A stretch of DNA of 64,000 nt from CAZYTX01 sp964650485. Its GTDB lineage: Bacteria > RBG-13-61-14 > DATKZS01. How positions within the stretch are numbered: the stretch's first letter is position 1; the number at the start of each line of letters is the position of its first letter. The translations under genes and the position numbers were made by a program. The notes below the pieces were generated by a model. That model saw only the letters and a program-made list of their open reading frames with translations, made no database searches and was not told where the DNA came from. The DNA is taken from NCBI GenBank assembly GCA_964650485.1, contig CAZYTX010000005.1, positions 1 through 64,000 of the forward strand. The letters are read 5' to 3'. This document shows positions 9,143-16,455 of the stretch, piece after piece.

Positions 9143-9240
9143 TGGCCGGCATCATCTAAAACTCGATAGCAAAGCCTAACATGATTGGGAGGCGGATAAA
9201 ATCCGGGTTTACTAATTCTTTCAGTGAACTGAAAAACCGC

Positions 9241-9298
9241 TCTTCCTGGCGCTCTCTTCTTCTCTCGGCGTCTTGGCGTTAGCGTTTTGGCGTTAAAA
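9241..9298. repeat. CGCCAAG/CTTGGCG repeat, copy B (one arm)
   Basis: Several short units, CTGGCGC, TCGGCG, CTTGGCGTT and TTTTGGCGTT, follow a TTCTTC tract. This is the same word pattern as one arm of copies A and D. It lies between the hsp20 terminator and the acyl-CoA synthetase pseudogene. The matching arm is not evident, so this is a half or decayed copy. Confidence 0.45.
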
Positions 9299-9327
9299 AA
9301 CGCTCCCTGCTTTTTAAAGAGGAAGCG
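9295..9327 (-). terminator. Intrinsic terminator of the hsp20 cluster
   Basis: On the minus strand CGCTTCCT (9327-9320) pairs with AGGGAGCG (9308-9301) with one G-T wobble. The loop is about 11 nt, and six T follow directly (9300-9295). This is a textbook Rho-independent terminator 46 nt beyond the last hsp20 stop codon. Confidence 0.75.
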
Positions 9328-9340
9328 CCTTTACTGGAGG

Positions 9341-9364
9341 GGGGCGCGGCCTGGGCCGCGCCCC
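9341..9364. terminator. Perfect 11-bp GC-rich hairpin after hsp20
   Basis: GGGGCGCGGCC (9341-9351) and GGCCGCGCCCC (9354-9364) are exact complements separated by 2 nt. There is no T-run behind it, so it may protect the mRNA 3' end or pause polymerase ahead of the terminator at 9295-9327. Confidence 0.6.
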
Positions 9365-9372
9365 TTGTCCGC

Positions 9373-9885
9373 TTACGAGGCCTTTTTGACTTCGATCTTT
9401 CTCCTCTTTTCCTTGTCGGCCTGCGTCTTGGGCAGCTTTATATCCAGGACTCCTCTCTTGAAGTTTGCCTCGATCTTGTCCTCGTCAACGTCAGCCGGTA
9501 TTGGGATGCTCCGGTAGAAGGAGCCGTAGCTCCGCTCAACCCGTTGCACCCCGCGCACCTTGTCCTCTTTTTCCTCTTTCTTCTCGCCCTTCATAATCAA
9601 CTGGTGGTTATCAAGGGTCACGTCAACGTCCTTCTCTTCCATGCCCGGGAGCTCGGCCTTGACCAGGACAGCGTCGTCGGTCTCGCTCACGTCCACCCTG
9701 GGCGTGAACCTGGTCTCCGCTCCCCTCCAGGGGAAGTCCAGTTCGGCCCCCCTGAAGAAGCTCTCGAACAGGCTGTTTATCTCCTTTTGCAGATCCATGA
9801 AGCTGCCTGGAAAGTCGCTGCGTCTCAGCAGGCCTTCCGGTTCCTCTTCACGTCTCCTCCATGGTATGATTCCTCTCACGGCCAT
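9373..9885 (-). CDS. Small heat-shock protein (Hsp20/alpha-crystallin), third of three
   Basis: The alpha-crystallin domain spans about residues 57-150, with the A-x-L-P-G motif (AELPGMEEKDV) and the closing GVLDIKLPK, G-x-L motif. The N-terminal arm is short (IIPWRRREEEPEG, FMDLQKEINSLFESFF) and the C-terminal tail is Lys-rich (RRKIEVKKAS). The protein holds unfolding proteins in a refoldable state without ATP. At 170 residues it is normal for class A bacterial Hsp20 and the most canonical of the three copies here. It lies 39 nt after the second copy, with an AGGAGG-type site before ATG 9885, and is followed by two hairpins. Confidence 0.95.
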   Translation of the reverse strand: MAVRGIIPWRRREEEPEGLLRRSDFPGSFMDLQKEINSLFESFFRGAELDFPWRGAETRFTPRVDVSETDDAVLVKAELPGMEEKDVDVTLDNHQLIMKGEKKEEKEDKVRGVQRVERSYGSFYRSIPIPADVDEDKIEANFKRGVLDIKLPKTQADKEKRRKIEVKKAS

Positions 9886-9924
9886 TTTAGTTCACCTCCT
9901 TTTTGGGAATTAGCTTTTATCTTC

Positions 9925-10284
9925 TCAAGCGGCCCTGACCTGTACCTGTTTCGGCTTTGCCTTCTCCGACTTTTTCATGGTTATCTTCAGTTGCCCGTCT
10001 TTGAGCTCCGCTCCTATGTCCTCTCTGTCTATCTCCTGCGACAGTCTCAGGTGCACCTCGTAGTCACCCACCCTGTACTCCCTGTGAATGGGAGGCAGGT
10101 CTCCTATTTCAGGGTGCTTGGCCTCTCCTCGTATGGTCATCATGTTGCCGTCAACACTCACGTCCACGCTCTCGGGGTCAACACCCGGCATGTCAGCCCA
10201 CACCTCGTAATTCTCGCCTCTTTCAGCGATGTCAAGACAGGGCCTGAAAACCGGCTCCTCGCGTCTTTTTTCCATGTCAGCCAT
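9925..10284 (-). CDS. Small heat-shock protein (Hsp20), second of three
   Basis: This 119-residue alpha-crystallin protein has the core motifs ADMPGVDPESVDV and the closing LKDGQLKITMKK, but almost no N-terminal arm. That is unusual, because the arm drives higher oligomers in the family; it may form small assemblies or mix with its neighbours. The tail KPKQVQVRAA carries a V-x-V motif in place of the usual I-x-I/V anchor. It sits 39 nt after the first copy and 39 nt before the third, in one transcription unit. A GGAGG-type ribosome site precedes ATG 10284. Confidence 0.93.
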   Translation of the reverse strand: MADMEKRREEPVFRPCLDIAERGENYEVWADMPGVDPESVDVSVDGNMMTIRGEAKHPEIGDLPPIHREYRVGDYEVHLRLSQEIDREDIGAELKDGQLKITMKKSEKAKPKQVQVRAA

Positions 10285-10323
10285 GTTCCATCCCTCCTTT
10301 CACTGATTCGGGTTTCTTCAAGC

Positions 10324-10740
10324 TCAAGCGGCCTTGATCTCGATCTTCCTCGGTTTGCTCGACTCCGCCCTGGGAAGATGCACCATCAGCACGCCCTTGT
10401 CATAGTTCGCTTCCACCTTGTCTGACTCGATCTCGTAGGGAAGGGTCAGCGTCCTTTCAAAGTCGCCGTGGCCCCGCTCGCGGCAGGTGAAGCACTCGTC
10501 CTCGGAGAGCTCGGGCGCATGCCGCGTTCCCCTTATGGTCAGGCTGCGTCCTTCCACCTTGATGTCGAGGTTCTCGGACTTGAGGCCCGGTATCTCGCTG
10601 GTCAGCACCAGCTTCTCCTCGTTACCGTACAGGTTAACCGGAGGATAAGGCCTGGTTCTTCTCCACGTGCGTCCGGGCCAGAAGCCTTCCCAGCCAAGCG
10701 GCTCCATTCCCCACAGATCATCAAATATGCTGTACGCCAT
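10324..10740 (-). CDS. Small heat-shock protein (Hsp20), first of three
   Basis: A 138-residue Hsp20 with the alpha-crystallin motif SEIPGLKSENLDI and the closing GVLMVHLPRAE. The tail SSKPRKIEIKAA carries an I-x-I anchor. The middle loop holds DECFTCRERGHGDFERT: two Cys in a C-x-x-C arrangement with a nearby His, which is uncommon in Hsp20 and could be redox or metal sensitive (inference). AGGAGG stands 10 nt before ATG 10740. A candidate promoter lies at 10815-10844, making this the first gene of the three-gene unit. Confidence 0.93.
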   Translation of the reverse strand: MAYSIFDDLWGMEPLGWEGFWPGRTWRRTRPYPPVNLYGNEEKLVLTSEIPGLKSENLDIKVEGRSLTIRGTRHAPELSEDECFTCRERGHGDFERTLTLPYEIESDKVEANYDKGVLMVHLPRAESSKPRKIEIKAA

Positions 10741-10814
10741 CTCTAAACCCTCCTTTCCATACTGGTTTCCCGGACTTTGGCATATCTTGCCGTTATCGTT
10801 GCCTTTTCTGTTGT

Positions 10815-10844
10815 TTTATGTAAGCACTTTTCCTCCCTTGTCAA
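10815..10844 (-). promoter_or_regulatory. Candidate promoter of the hsp20 cluster
   Basis: TTGACA (10839-10844, minus strand) lies inside CCCTCTTGACAAGGG, a partial inverted repeat. After 18 nt comes CATAAA (10815-10820), 4/6 to the -10 box. No CIRCE element or clear sigma-32 -10 box was seen. Confidence 0.35.
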
Positions 10845-11001
10845 GAGGGTGAAGCTCCTATTTGCAAGATTTTTAAAAAGGCGAGGAGGGGAGGCCGGCC
10901 ATTGCCTGACTGTCTTTTCCTGCAACCCCAAATGTGCGCAGGATTCGGCAAACCGGGCTGGGGAATTTTATTTATTGGCGTTTTGGTATAAATTATCATG
11001 C

Positions 11002-12246
11002 GTGCATGAACGGCCGCCAGCAGCAAGGTTCAGAAACAGGGCCTTCATATACCTTGGTCTCATCGCGGTAGTTTGCATATATTATCTTTTCTCCCCGCCC
11101 CCAGAGAGTGAGCAGTGCGGGTGGCTGGTGCGGTTGCCTTACGGGGCTAATATATTCATCAACTGCGACTCCAAGCACTTCGTGAACCTGGCTGATGAGC
11201 CCTCACGCCTTCTGGAAGAGGGGGAGGTCCGCCAATCCCGGCCCTTGTACATCTGGTTGGGAGCAGCCGCAGGGGCTTTGGTCAACATGGTCTTCGGCAC
11301 GGAGCACCCTTATAACCATTATCTTTCATACGTGGTTCTCAATTTGCTGCTCCTGTATGCGTCCTTGCTTCTCTATGACCGAGTCACCATAAAAAGCGGA
11401 GCGGATACAGGAATACTTCTCATCTTCTCGGTCTTCCTCGTCTGCAACGATGTGACAAAGGCATTTTTCTGGTCCGCAAACGAACAGTTGTTTTCCATTT
11501 TCTCCCCCCTGCTAAGCATGGCGGGCATAATCGCCGTCACCGGGTCCCCTCACCCCAAAAGAAGCTTTTATTTATTCACCACGGGTTGTGGAATATTGAT
11601 GCTAGCCTACGCCAACTTTGCGCCCGTCTTCCTGGCTTTGAGCGGGGCATTGTTCTTCCGCTCCATTGGGGATGAGGGTCTCGGCCGAAGAAAAGCACTT
11701 ATGCACATTGTATCTGGCCTTTTTTTCTTTATCATTCCCACGCTTATCTGGGTTATAACGGTCACGTTCACGGCTGGTTCATATTTCAGCCATGAGGTGA
11801 GCGACTACGGGCAGGGTGTGTGGGTCCTCTACTCCATGCAAAGAGGCTTTGCGGCTTTTACCATGCAGTTTCTTAAAAATACCGGTCTGTTTTTGAAGAC
11901 TTTCTGGTCGTTTGAGATTCTTCCCTTTATTCTCGCCGCCGCGGTGCTTTCCGTGATGAACCTGCGCGGAAAAAATAAGTGGCTTACAAATGCTTACAAG
12001 GACTACATCTTAATCCCAGTTACCTTCACCTTCCTGGCATTCTTTCTGTTTTACTGGCTTTTAGGCTACTACAAATGGCGGCTGACCTATACACTTGTGC
12101 CTCCACTGGTGTCTATGTCCGCGGCGCTTTTGAGTTGGGACCTGAGGTCCCGTCCCTCCATGGACAGACCGCTTAAATTTGTCCTTATTTTGATCGTCCT
12201 GGGTTGGCTGGCTTTCCATGTATTAAAGCACGGACCTTATGCCTAA
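11002..12246 (+). CDS. Polytopic membrane protein, GT39-like fold (function unknown)
   Basis: The protein has about eleven hydrophobic segments and a first extracytoplasmic loop of about 80 residues (PPPESEQCGWLVRLPYG, SRPLYIWLGAAAG) placed as in dolichyl-phosphate-mannose transferase-like GT-C proteins, but the acidic catalytic pair is not obvious. The open frame extends back to 10777, across the hsp20 promoter. I prefer the GTG at 11002, which gives about 414 residues, because the first membrane segment begins about ten codons later and the upstream residues look non-coding; no good ribosome site marks either start. No operon partners are seen. It is followed by a MITE-like element. Glycosyltransferase or polymer transporter are both possible. 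Confidence 0.6.
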   Translation: MHERPPAARFRNRAFIYLGLIAVVCIYYLFSPPPESEQCGWLVRLPYGANIFINCDSKHFVNLADEPSRLLEEGEVRQSRPLYIWLGAAAGALVNMVFGTEHPYNHYLSYVVLNLLLLYASLLLYDRVTIKSGADTGILLIFSVFLVCNDVTKAFFWSANEQLFSIFSPLLSMAGIIAVTGSPHPKRSFYLFTTGCGILMLAYANFAPVFLALSGALFFRSIGDEGLGRRKALMHIVSGLFFFIIPTLIWVITVTFTAGSYFSHEVSDYGQGVWVLYSMQRGFAAFTMQFLKNTGLFLKTFWSFEILPFILAAAVLSVMNLRGKNKWLTNAYKDYILIPVTFTFLAFFLFYWLLGYYKWRLTYTLVPPLVSMSAALLSWDLRSRPSMDRPLKFVLILIVLGWLAFHVLKHGPYA

Positions 12247-12283
12247 GTTTGATTTCCTGTACCCGATCGAGGACTTGATAGAA

Positions 12284-12435
12284 CTAGTGCTCTGTCAACT
12301 GATTCTTGTCGGACGCCGAGGGAGTAACGCCGCCGGCCCGGCGGCATAGAAAAGCGCGTGCCGGCAAGTCGTAGACCCGCAGGAACAGGGCTGCCGGCGC
12401 TACTATCCGGCACCTTTCAGTTGACAGAGCGCTAG
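12284..12435. mobile_element. MITE-like element with 19-bp terminal inverted repeats and CTAG target repeats
   Basis: The outer ends read CTAGTGCTCTGTCAACTGA (12284-12302) and, on the other strand, CTAGCGCTCTGTCAACTGA (12417-12435), matching at 18 of 19 positions. The CTAG at each end fits a 4-bp YTAR-type target duplication as made by IS5-family transposases, leaving 15-bp terminal repeats (14 of 15 match). The interior of about 114 bp is GC-rich, has no coding capacity and contains internal short palindromes. No transposase is present, so mobilisation would need one in trans. The right end overlaps the last codon of anmK and its TAG stop lies in the CTAG. Confidence 0.75.
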
Positions 12436-13598
12436 GAGGGTCTGACCACCTTGCCCAGCACGGCCCTGCTGGCGGCCCCTGTGGCCGCTGGCAGGTTTGC
12501 GCTCCTTCCTTTCAGGGTCTCCATGCCGAGCACGGCGAATGCTATGGACTCCTTGGCCAACGCGGGTATCCCGTACTCGTCCGATGCCGCCACCGGCACG
12601 GGCTGGAACTTATCGGTCAGCATCATCATGAGCGTGATATTCTTTGCGCCTCCCCCGGATACGATCACCTCGTCCACCGGGTTCCTGCGGGCGTGGAACT
12701 TCTTATAATAGTCGAAGATGGACTCCGCGGTGAGAGCCGTGGCCGTGGCCACCAGGTTTTGATAGTCCCCCCTGGTTCTGGGCGGGAACTTCTCCAGTAT
12801 GGAGTCAACAAAGGCCGGGCCGAACCTCTCCCTGCCCGTGCTCTTGGGGGGGGTCTCCCTGAAGAAGGGATGGCCCAGTAGCTCCGAGAGTATCTTTGTC
12901 ACCACCTTTCCCCGGGCCGCGTGCCTTCCGTCCCGGTCATATGACTGCTTGTAGTTGCTCATGCGCCTTGTGAGTTCGTCAACCACCATGTTGCCCGGCC
13001 CGATGTCCGAGGCCTGCACCTTGAGCGGGTCCGACTGGCCTGACGGCACCAGGGTGCAGTTTGCAATGCCCCCGATGTTGACCAGCAGCCTGGTCTTCTT
13101 GGGGTCCCGGAACATGAGGTAGTCCGCGTAAGGCACCAGGGGGGCCCCTTCCCCGCCCGCGGCAACGTCGGCCGGCCTGAAGTCGGCCACCGTGGTTATG
13201 CCGGTCCTGGCGGCGATGACCGATGGCTCGCCCACCTGGAGCGTGGCCCTGACCTTGTGCTTTCCCATCTTCACCGGGGAAGGCAGGTGAATTATAGTCT
13301 GGCCGTGCGAGCTTATGAACTCGATCTCGCCGGGACCCAGCCCGCATTTCTTGAGAGCCTTGAGCGCGGCCTCGGAAAACAGCTCGCCCAGATAGAAGTT
13401 CAGCCGGGCCACCTTGTCAACCGCGGCCGTGGCCGGGTCCGAGGCCTCCAGGATCAGCCTCAGCGTCTCCCCGCTGTAGGGGATGGTGACAAAGCTTATG
13501 AGCTTCGCAGCTACCCCCCACCTGGAGCGTTCGAGGTCCACCACCGCGGCGTCAATGCCGTCCAGGGATGTCCCGGACATGAGACCAATGGCCTTCAT
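12432..13598 (-). CDS. anmK: Anhydro-N-acetylmuramic acid kinase AnmK
   Basis: This cytosolic enzyme of peptidoglycan recycling phosphorylates and opens 1,6-anhydroMurNAc to MurNAc-6-phosphate. The 388 residues begin with the ASKHA nucleotide-binding motif KAIGLMSGTSLDGID, followed by FISSHGQTIIHLP, VADFRPADVAAGGEGAPLVP and ASDIGPGNMVVDELTRR, all signatures of the family. The length is slightly above the usual 370-385. It ends GKVVRPS with a TAG stop that is part of the CTAG flank of the MITE at 12284-12435, so the C-terminus may have been altered by insertion. The M20 amidohydrolase upstream on the same strand is separated by 37 nt. Confidence 0.95.
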   Translation of the reverse strand: MKAIGLMSGTSLDGIDAAVVDLERSRWGVAAKLISFVTIPYSGETLRLILEASDPATAAVDKVARLNFYLGELFSEAALKALKKCGLGPGEIEFISSHGQTIIHLPSPVKMGKHKVRATLQVGEPSVIAARTGITTVADFRPADVAAGGEGAPLVPYADYLMFRDPKKTRLLVNIGGIANCTLVPSGQSDPLKVQASDIGPGNMVVDELTRRMSNYKQSYDRDGRHAARGKVVTKILSELLGHPFFRETPPKSTGRERFGPAFVDSILEKFPPRTRGDYQNLVATATALTAESIFDYYKKFHARRNPVDEVIVSGGGAKNITLMMMLTDKFQPVPVAASDEYGIPALAKESIAFAVLGMETLKGRSANLPAATGAASRAVLGKVVRPS

Positions 13599-13635
13599 AA
13601 AACTCCCTCCTTGTCATCTCCGTCAAAGCAAGTGT

Positions 13636-14826
13636 TTAGATATTTTCCCGATGTTCGTTTTTTATCCTTTTCCTGAGCTGTTCATCGAGCAGTATGCGCG
13701 CGCCGGTGATGGCCAGCGCCTTGATGGAGGTATCAAGCATTGACCTCCCGGCCTCCCCTCCGGCAGCCTCCGCGAACTCGGGCGTGTGCACCCCGTGCGA
13801 GACCCCTGGAAGCGCGATCATGGGATGGAGCACTGGCACCTGCATGCACACGTTTCCCACGTCGGTGCTGCCGAGCCCCTCCAGCACCACGCCCTTGCCC
13901 GCCTCCATGCCAAGACTCCGCAGGGCCTCTATGAAGACCTCCGCCATGGCCCGATTGGGGACGTATGGCGCGTACATGTTCTCTTTGTCCACCTCTATGG
14001 AGACCCTTGCGCCCGTTGCCCCGGCCGCGCCTTTTGCGCAGTCCACCACCCTTTGAGCCATCTCCAGGGTCTCATCCATTGTGAGCGCCCTGGCAAGGAA
14101 GACGGCCCCGGCCGAGTCCGGGATGATGTTGGGGGCCTGGCCCCCCTCGGTGATGATCCCATGCACCCGGGCATGCCTGGACATCTGTTGTCTCATGAGC
14201 GCAACCGCGTTAAATGTCTGGATCACGGCGTCCAGTGCGTTTACGCCCTCCTCCGGGTATGCGGACGCGTGTGCGGCCCTGCCTTGGAACTTGAGCTCGA
14301 TCTTTACAAGGCCGAGCGAGGGCTTTTCAACCTCTGTCCTCTTGTCCGGGTGCACTATCAGGCAACAGTCAAGACGGTCGAACACGCCGGCATTGGCAAG
14401 CAGTATCTTTCCGCCCTCCCCCTCCTCGGCAGGGCACCCTATCACCCGCACTGAGCCAGACGGATCATCCAGTGCCCCGGCGAGCACGGCCGCGGCCCCT
14501 GCGCTTGACGCGGCGATGAGGTTATGCCCGCAGGCATGGCCCATTCCCGGAAGCGCGTCCATCTCTGCCAGGAAAGCAAGGGCCGGCCTGGCTCTCCCGC
14601 CGCTCGAGCGCGCCTTAAAAGCGGTGGGGAGCCCTGCTATCCCGGTTTCCACCTTGAAGCCGAACTCGGCCAAGAACCCGGTGATAAGATCGCAGGCAAG
14701 GTGTTCTTTATAAGCGGGCTCGGGGTTCCGGTGAATAGAGCTTGCAAGCTCCCATGCTTTGGGAAGGATCGCCTCCGCCTGTTTCAGGGCCTTCTTCTCG
14801 ATACTGGACTGGAGGGGCTTTGCCAT
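13636..14826 (-). CDS. M20-family amidohydrolase (AbgB/peptidase-like)
   Basis: A 396-residue zinc-dependent amide hydrolase of the M20D type. The first metal ligands and catalytic Asp are visible in AEMDALPGMGHACGHN (Asp90, His97, His101). The general-base acid pair lies in GCPAEEGEGGK. The lid or dimerisation domain begins near LVKIELKFQGRAAHAS, with the conserved His that polarises the substrate. C-terminal TDVGNVCMQVPVLHPM and GVSHGVHTPEF complete the site. Relatives cleave aminobenzoyl-glutamate, N-acyl amino acids or dipeptides, and the substrate here is not defined. It has no signal peptide, so it is cytosolic. It is followed at 37 nt by anmK, and joint expression would suit turnover of cell-wall amides, but this is inference. 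Confidence 0.88.
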   Translation of the reverse strand: MAKPLQSSIEKKALKQAEAILPKAWELASSIHRNPEPAYKEHLACDLITGFLAEFGFKVETGIAGLPTAFKARSSGGRARPALAFLAEMDALPGMGHACGHNLIAASSAGAAAVLAGALDDPSGSVRVIGCPAEEGEGGKILLANAGVFDRLDCCLIVHPDKRTEVEKPSLGLVKIELKFQGRAAHASAYPEEGVNALDAVIQTFNAVALMRQQMSRHARVHGIITEGGQAPNIIPDSAGAVFLARALTMDETLEMAQRVVDCAKGAAGATGARVSIEVDKENMYAPYVPNRAMAEVFIEALRSLGMEAGKGVVLEGLGSTDVGNVCMQVPVLHPMIALPGVSHGVHTPEFAEAAGGEAGRSMLDTSIKALAITGARILLDEQLRKRIKNEHRENI

Positions 14827-14993
14827 TCAATACTTTCTTTTTAAGTTAATAAGACCTGCGGGAAGCTTTTTCAAGTTAAGAGGTATCCTGGCCGGTGTCA
14901 ACCGGAGTGACTTTTTTTTGTGACCTTCTTGTGACTTTATTGCTTTTGGCTGAATTTTCCATTCATAGCTGGTATTATATCACGGCAAGGATC

Positions 14994-16370
14994 ATGGCAA
15001 AGAAGCGCAAGGGATACAACATTCTTCTGGTTGACGACGAGGAGAGCATACGCTCCACTTTGGGAAGCGTGCTCCGGGACGAGGGGTTCAGGGTGAGCAC
15101 GGCTTCCGACGGGGACACGTGTCTTGATCTCATCCGCGACACCGAGCCCGACCTGGTGCTGCTCGACATCTGGATGCCGGGCATGGACGGGATCGAGGCG
15201 CTCACCAGGATAAAACAGAACTGGCCCGAGCTGCCGGTAGTGATGATCTCGGGACACGGCACAGTGGAGAGCGCGGTCAAGGCCACCAAGCTGGGCGCCT
15301 TCGACTTCATCGAGAAGCCGCTCAGCATAGACAAGGTGGTGCTCACCATCGAGCACGCGCTCGAGCTCGAAAGGCTCTCGCGAGGCTACAAGCGTCTGTC
15401 CCGGGAGCTTGCCGGCGAGCAGGAGCTTATAGGCGAGTGCGGTTCCATAAAGACCCTGCGCGACCAGATCGAGAGGGTGGGTCCCACCGAGGGGTGGGTG
15501 CTGGTCACCGGCGAGAACGGCACCGGCAAGGAGGTGGCGGCCCGCATGATCCACCGCAGGAGCCCGAGGAAGGACGCGCCTTTTGTGGAGGTGAACTGTG
15601 CGGCCATACCTGATGAACTCATCGAGTCGGAGATGTTCGGGTACGAGAAAGGGGCCTTTACCGGCGCGGGCGAGCGCAAGGTGGGCAAGTTCGACCTGGC
15701 CGATGGGGGCACCATATTCCTGGACGAGATAGCCGACATGAGCCTGCGCACACAGTCGAAGATTTTGCGCATACTCCAGGAGCAGCAGTTCGAGAGGGTG
15801 GGGGGCACCCGGCCGGTGAGGGTGGACGTGCGCGTGATCGCGGCCACCAACAAGGACCTCTCAGAGGCCATAAACAAAGGCAGCTTCAGGGAAGACCTCT
15901 ACTACCGGCTGAACGTCATACCCCTGCACGTGCCCCCGCTCCGGGAGCGCAAGCAGGACGTGCCATTGCTCGCGGCCCATTTCCTGGACGAGTACGCCGC
16001 GCGCGCAAGGCTCCGGCACAAGAGCATGGACGACGAGGTGTTAGGGGCCCTGGCCGGATACTCATGGCCGGGCAACGTGCGCGAGCTCAAGAACGTGATT
16101 GAGAGGATGGTCATACTCTCCGAGGGCGAAAAGATAAAGGTCAATGACCTGCCTCCGCACATAGCCGCGCCAGGGCCGGAGCCCGCCGGGGAGTCGCCCT
16201 TTGACGCGGGCAGTCTGAAGGAGGCCAGGGCAGCGTTCGAGCGGGAGTTCATAACAAGAAAGCTCATCCAGAACCAATACAACATCTCCCGCACGGCCCA
16301 GAGCCTGGGCATGGAGAGGACCACCCTGCACAGGAAGATAAAGTCGTACGGGATTGAGACACAAAAATAA
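14994..16370 (+). CDS. NtrX-like sigma-54-dependent response regulator
   Basis: The three-domain activator has 458 residues. The receiver domain (about 8-122) has acidic Asp14-Asp15, phospho-acceptor Asp58 in LLDIWMPGMDG, and Lys108 in EKPLS. The AAA+ domain has Walker A GENGTGKE (173-180), the sigma-54 contact loop GAFTGA (220-225) and Walker B TIFLDE (240-245). A Fis-type helix-turn-helix forms the C-terminus, ending SLGMERTTLHRKIKSYG, a signature closest to NtrX. No histidine kinase gene is adjacent, so the phospho-donor is elsewhere. I chose ATG 14994, preceded by AAGGA, over an upstream ATG at 14895 whose extra residues are hydrophobic and not receiver-like. A sigma-54 promoter at 53764 in this window is a possible but unproven target. 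Confidence 0.93.
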   Translation: MAKKRKGYNILLVDDEESIRSTLGSVLRDEGFRVSTASDGDTCLDLIRDTEPDLVLLDIWMPGMDGIEALTRIKQNWPELPVVMISGHGTVESAVKATKLGAFDFIEKPLSIDKVVLTIEHALELERLSRGYKRLSRELAGEQELIGECGSIKTLRDQIERVGPTEGWVLVTGENGTGKEVAARMIHRRSPRKDAPFVEVNCAAIPDELIESEMFGYEKGAFTGAGERKVGKFDLADGGTIFLDEIADMSLRTQSKILRILQEQQFERVGGTRPVRVDVRVIAATNKDLSEAINKGSFREDLYYRLNVIPLHVPPLRERKQDVPLLAAHFLDEYAARARLRHKSMDDEVLGALAGYSWPGNVRELKNVIERMVILSEGEKIKVNDLPPHIAAPGPEPAGESPFDAGSLKEARAAFEREFITRKLIQNQYNISRTAQSLGMERTTLHRKIKSYGIETQK

Positions 16371-16375
16371 ATCCA

Positions 16376-16427
16376 AAACGCCAAGGGAAGACAGGAAGAA
16401 GATTTTATTTTAATGCTTTCTTGGCGC
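16376..16427. repeat. CGCCAAG/CTTGGCG palindromic repeat, copy C
   Basis: AAACGCCAAG (16376-16385) with an AGGAAGAAGA tail faces TTTCTTGGCGC (from 16417) across about 35 nt. The element lies directly after the stop codon of the NtrX-like gene and 30 nt before the sulfatase start. It has the same unit, same purine tail and same gene-end position as copies A and D. Confidence 0.6.
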
Positions 16428-16455
16428 TATTGACATCTGCATTTAAGGAGGAGTT

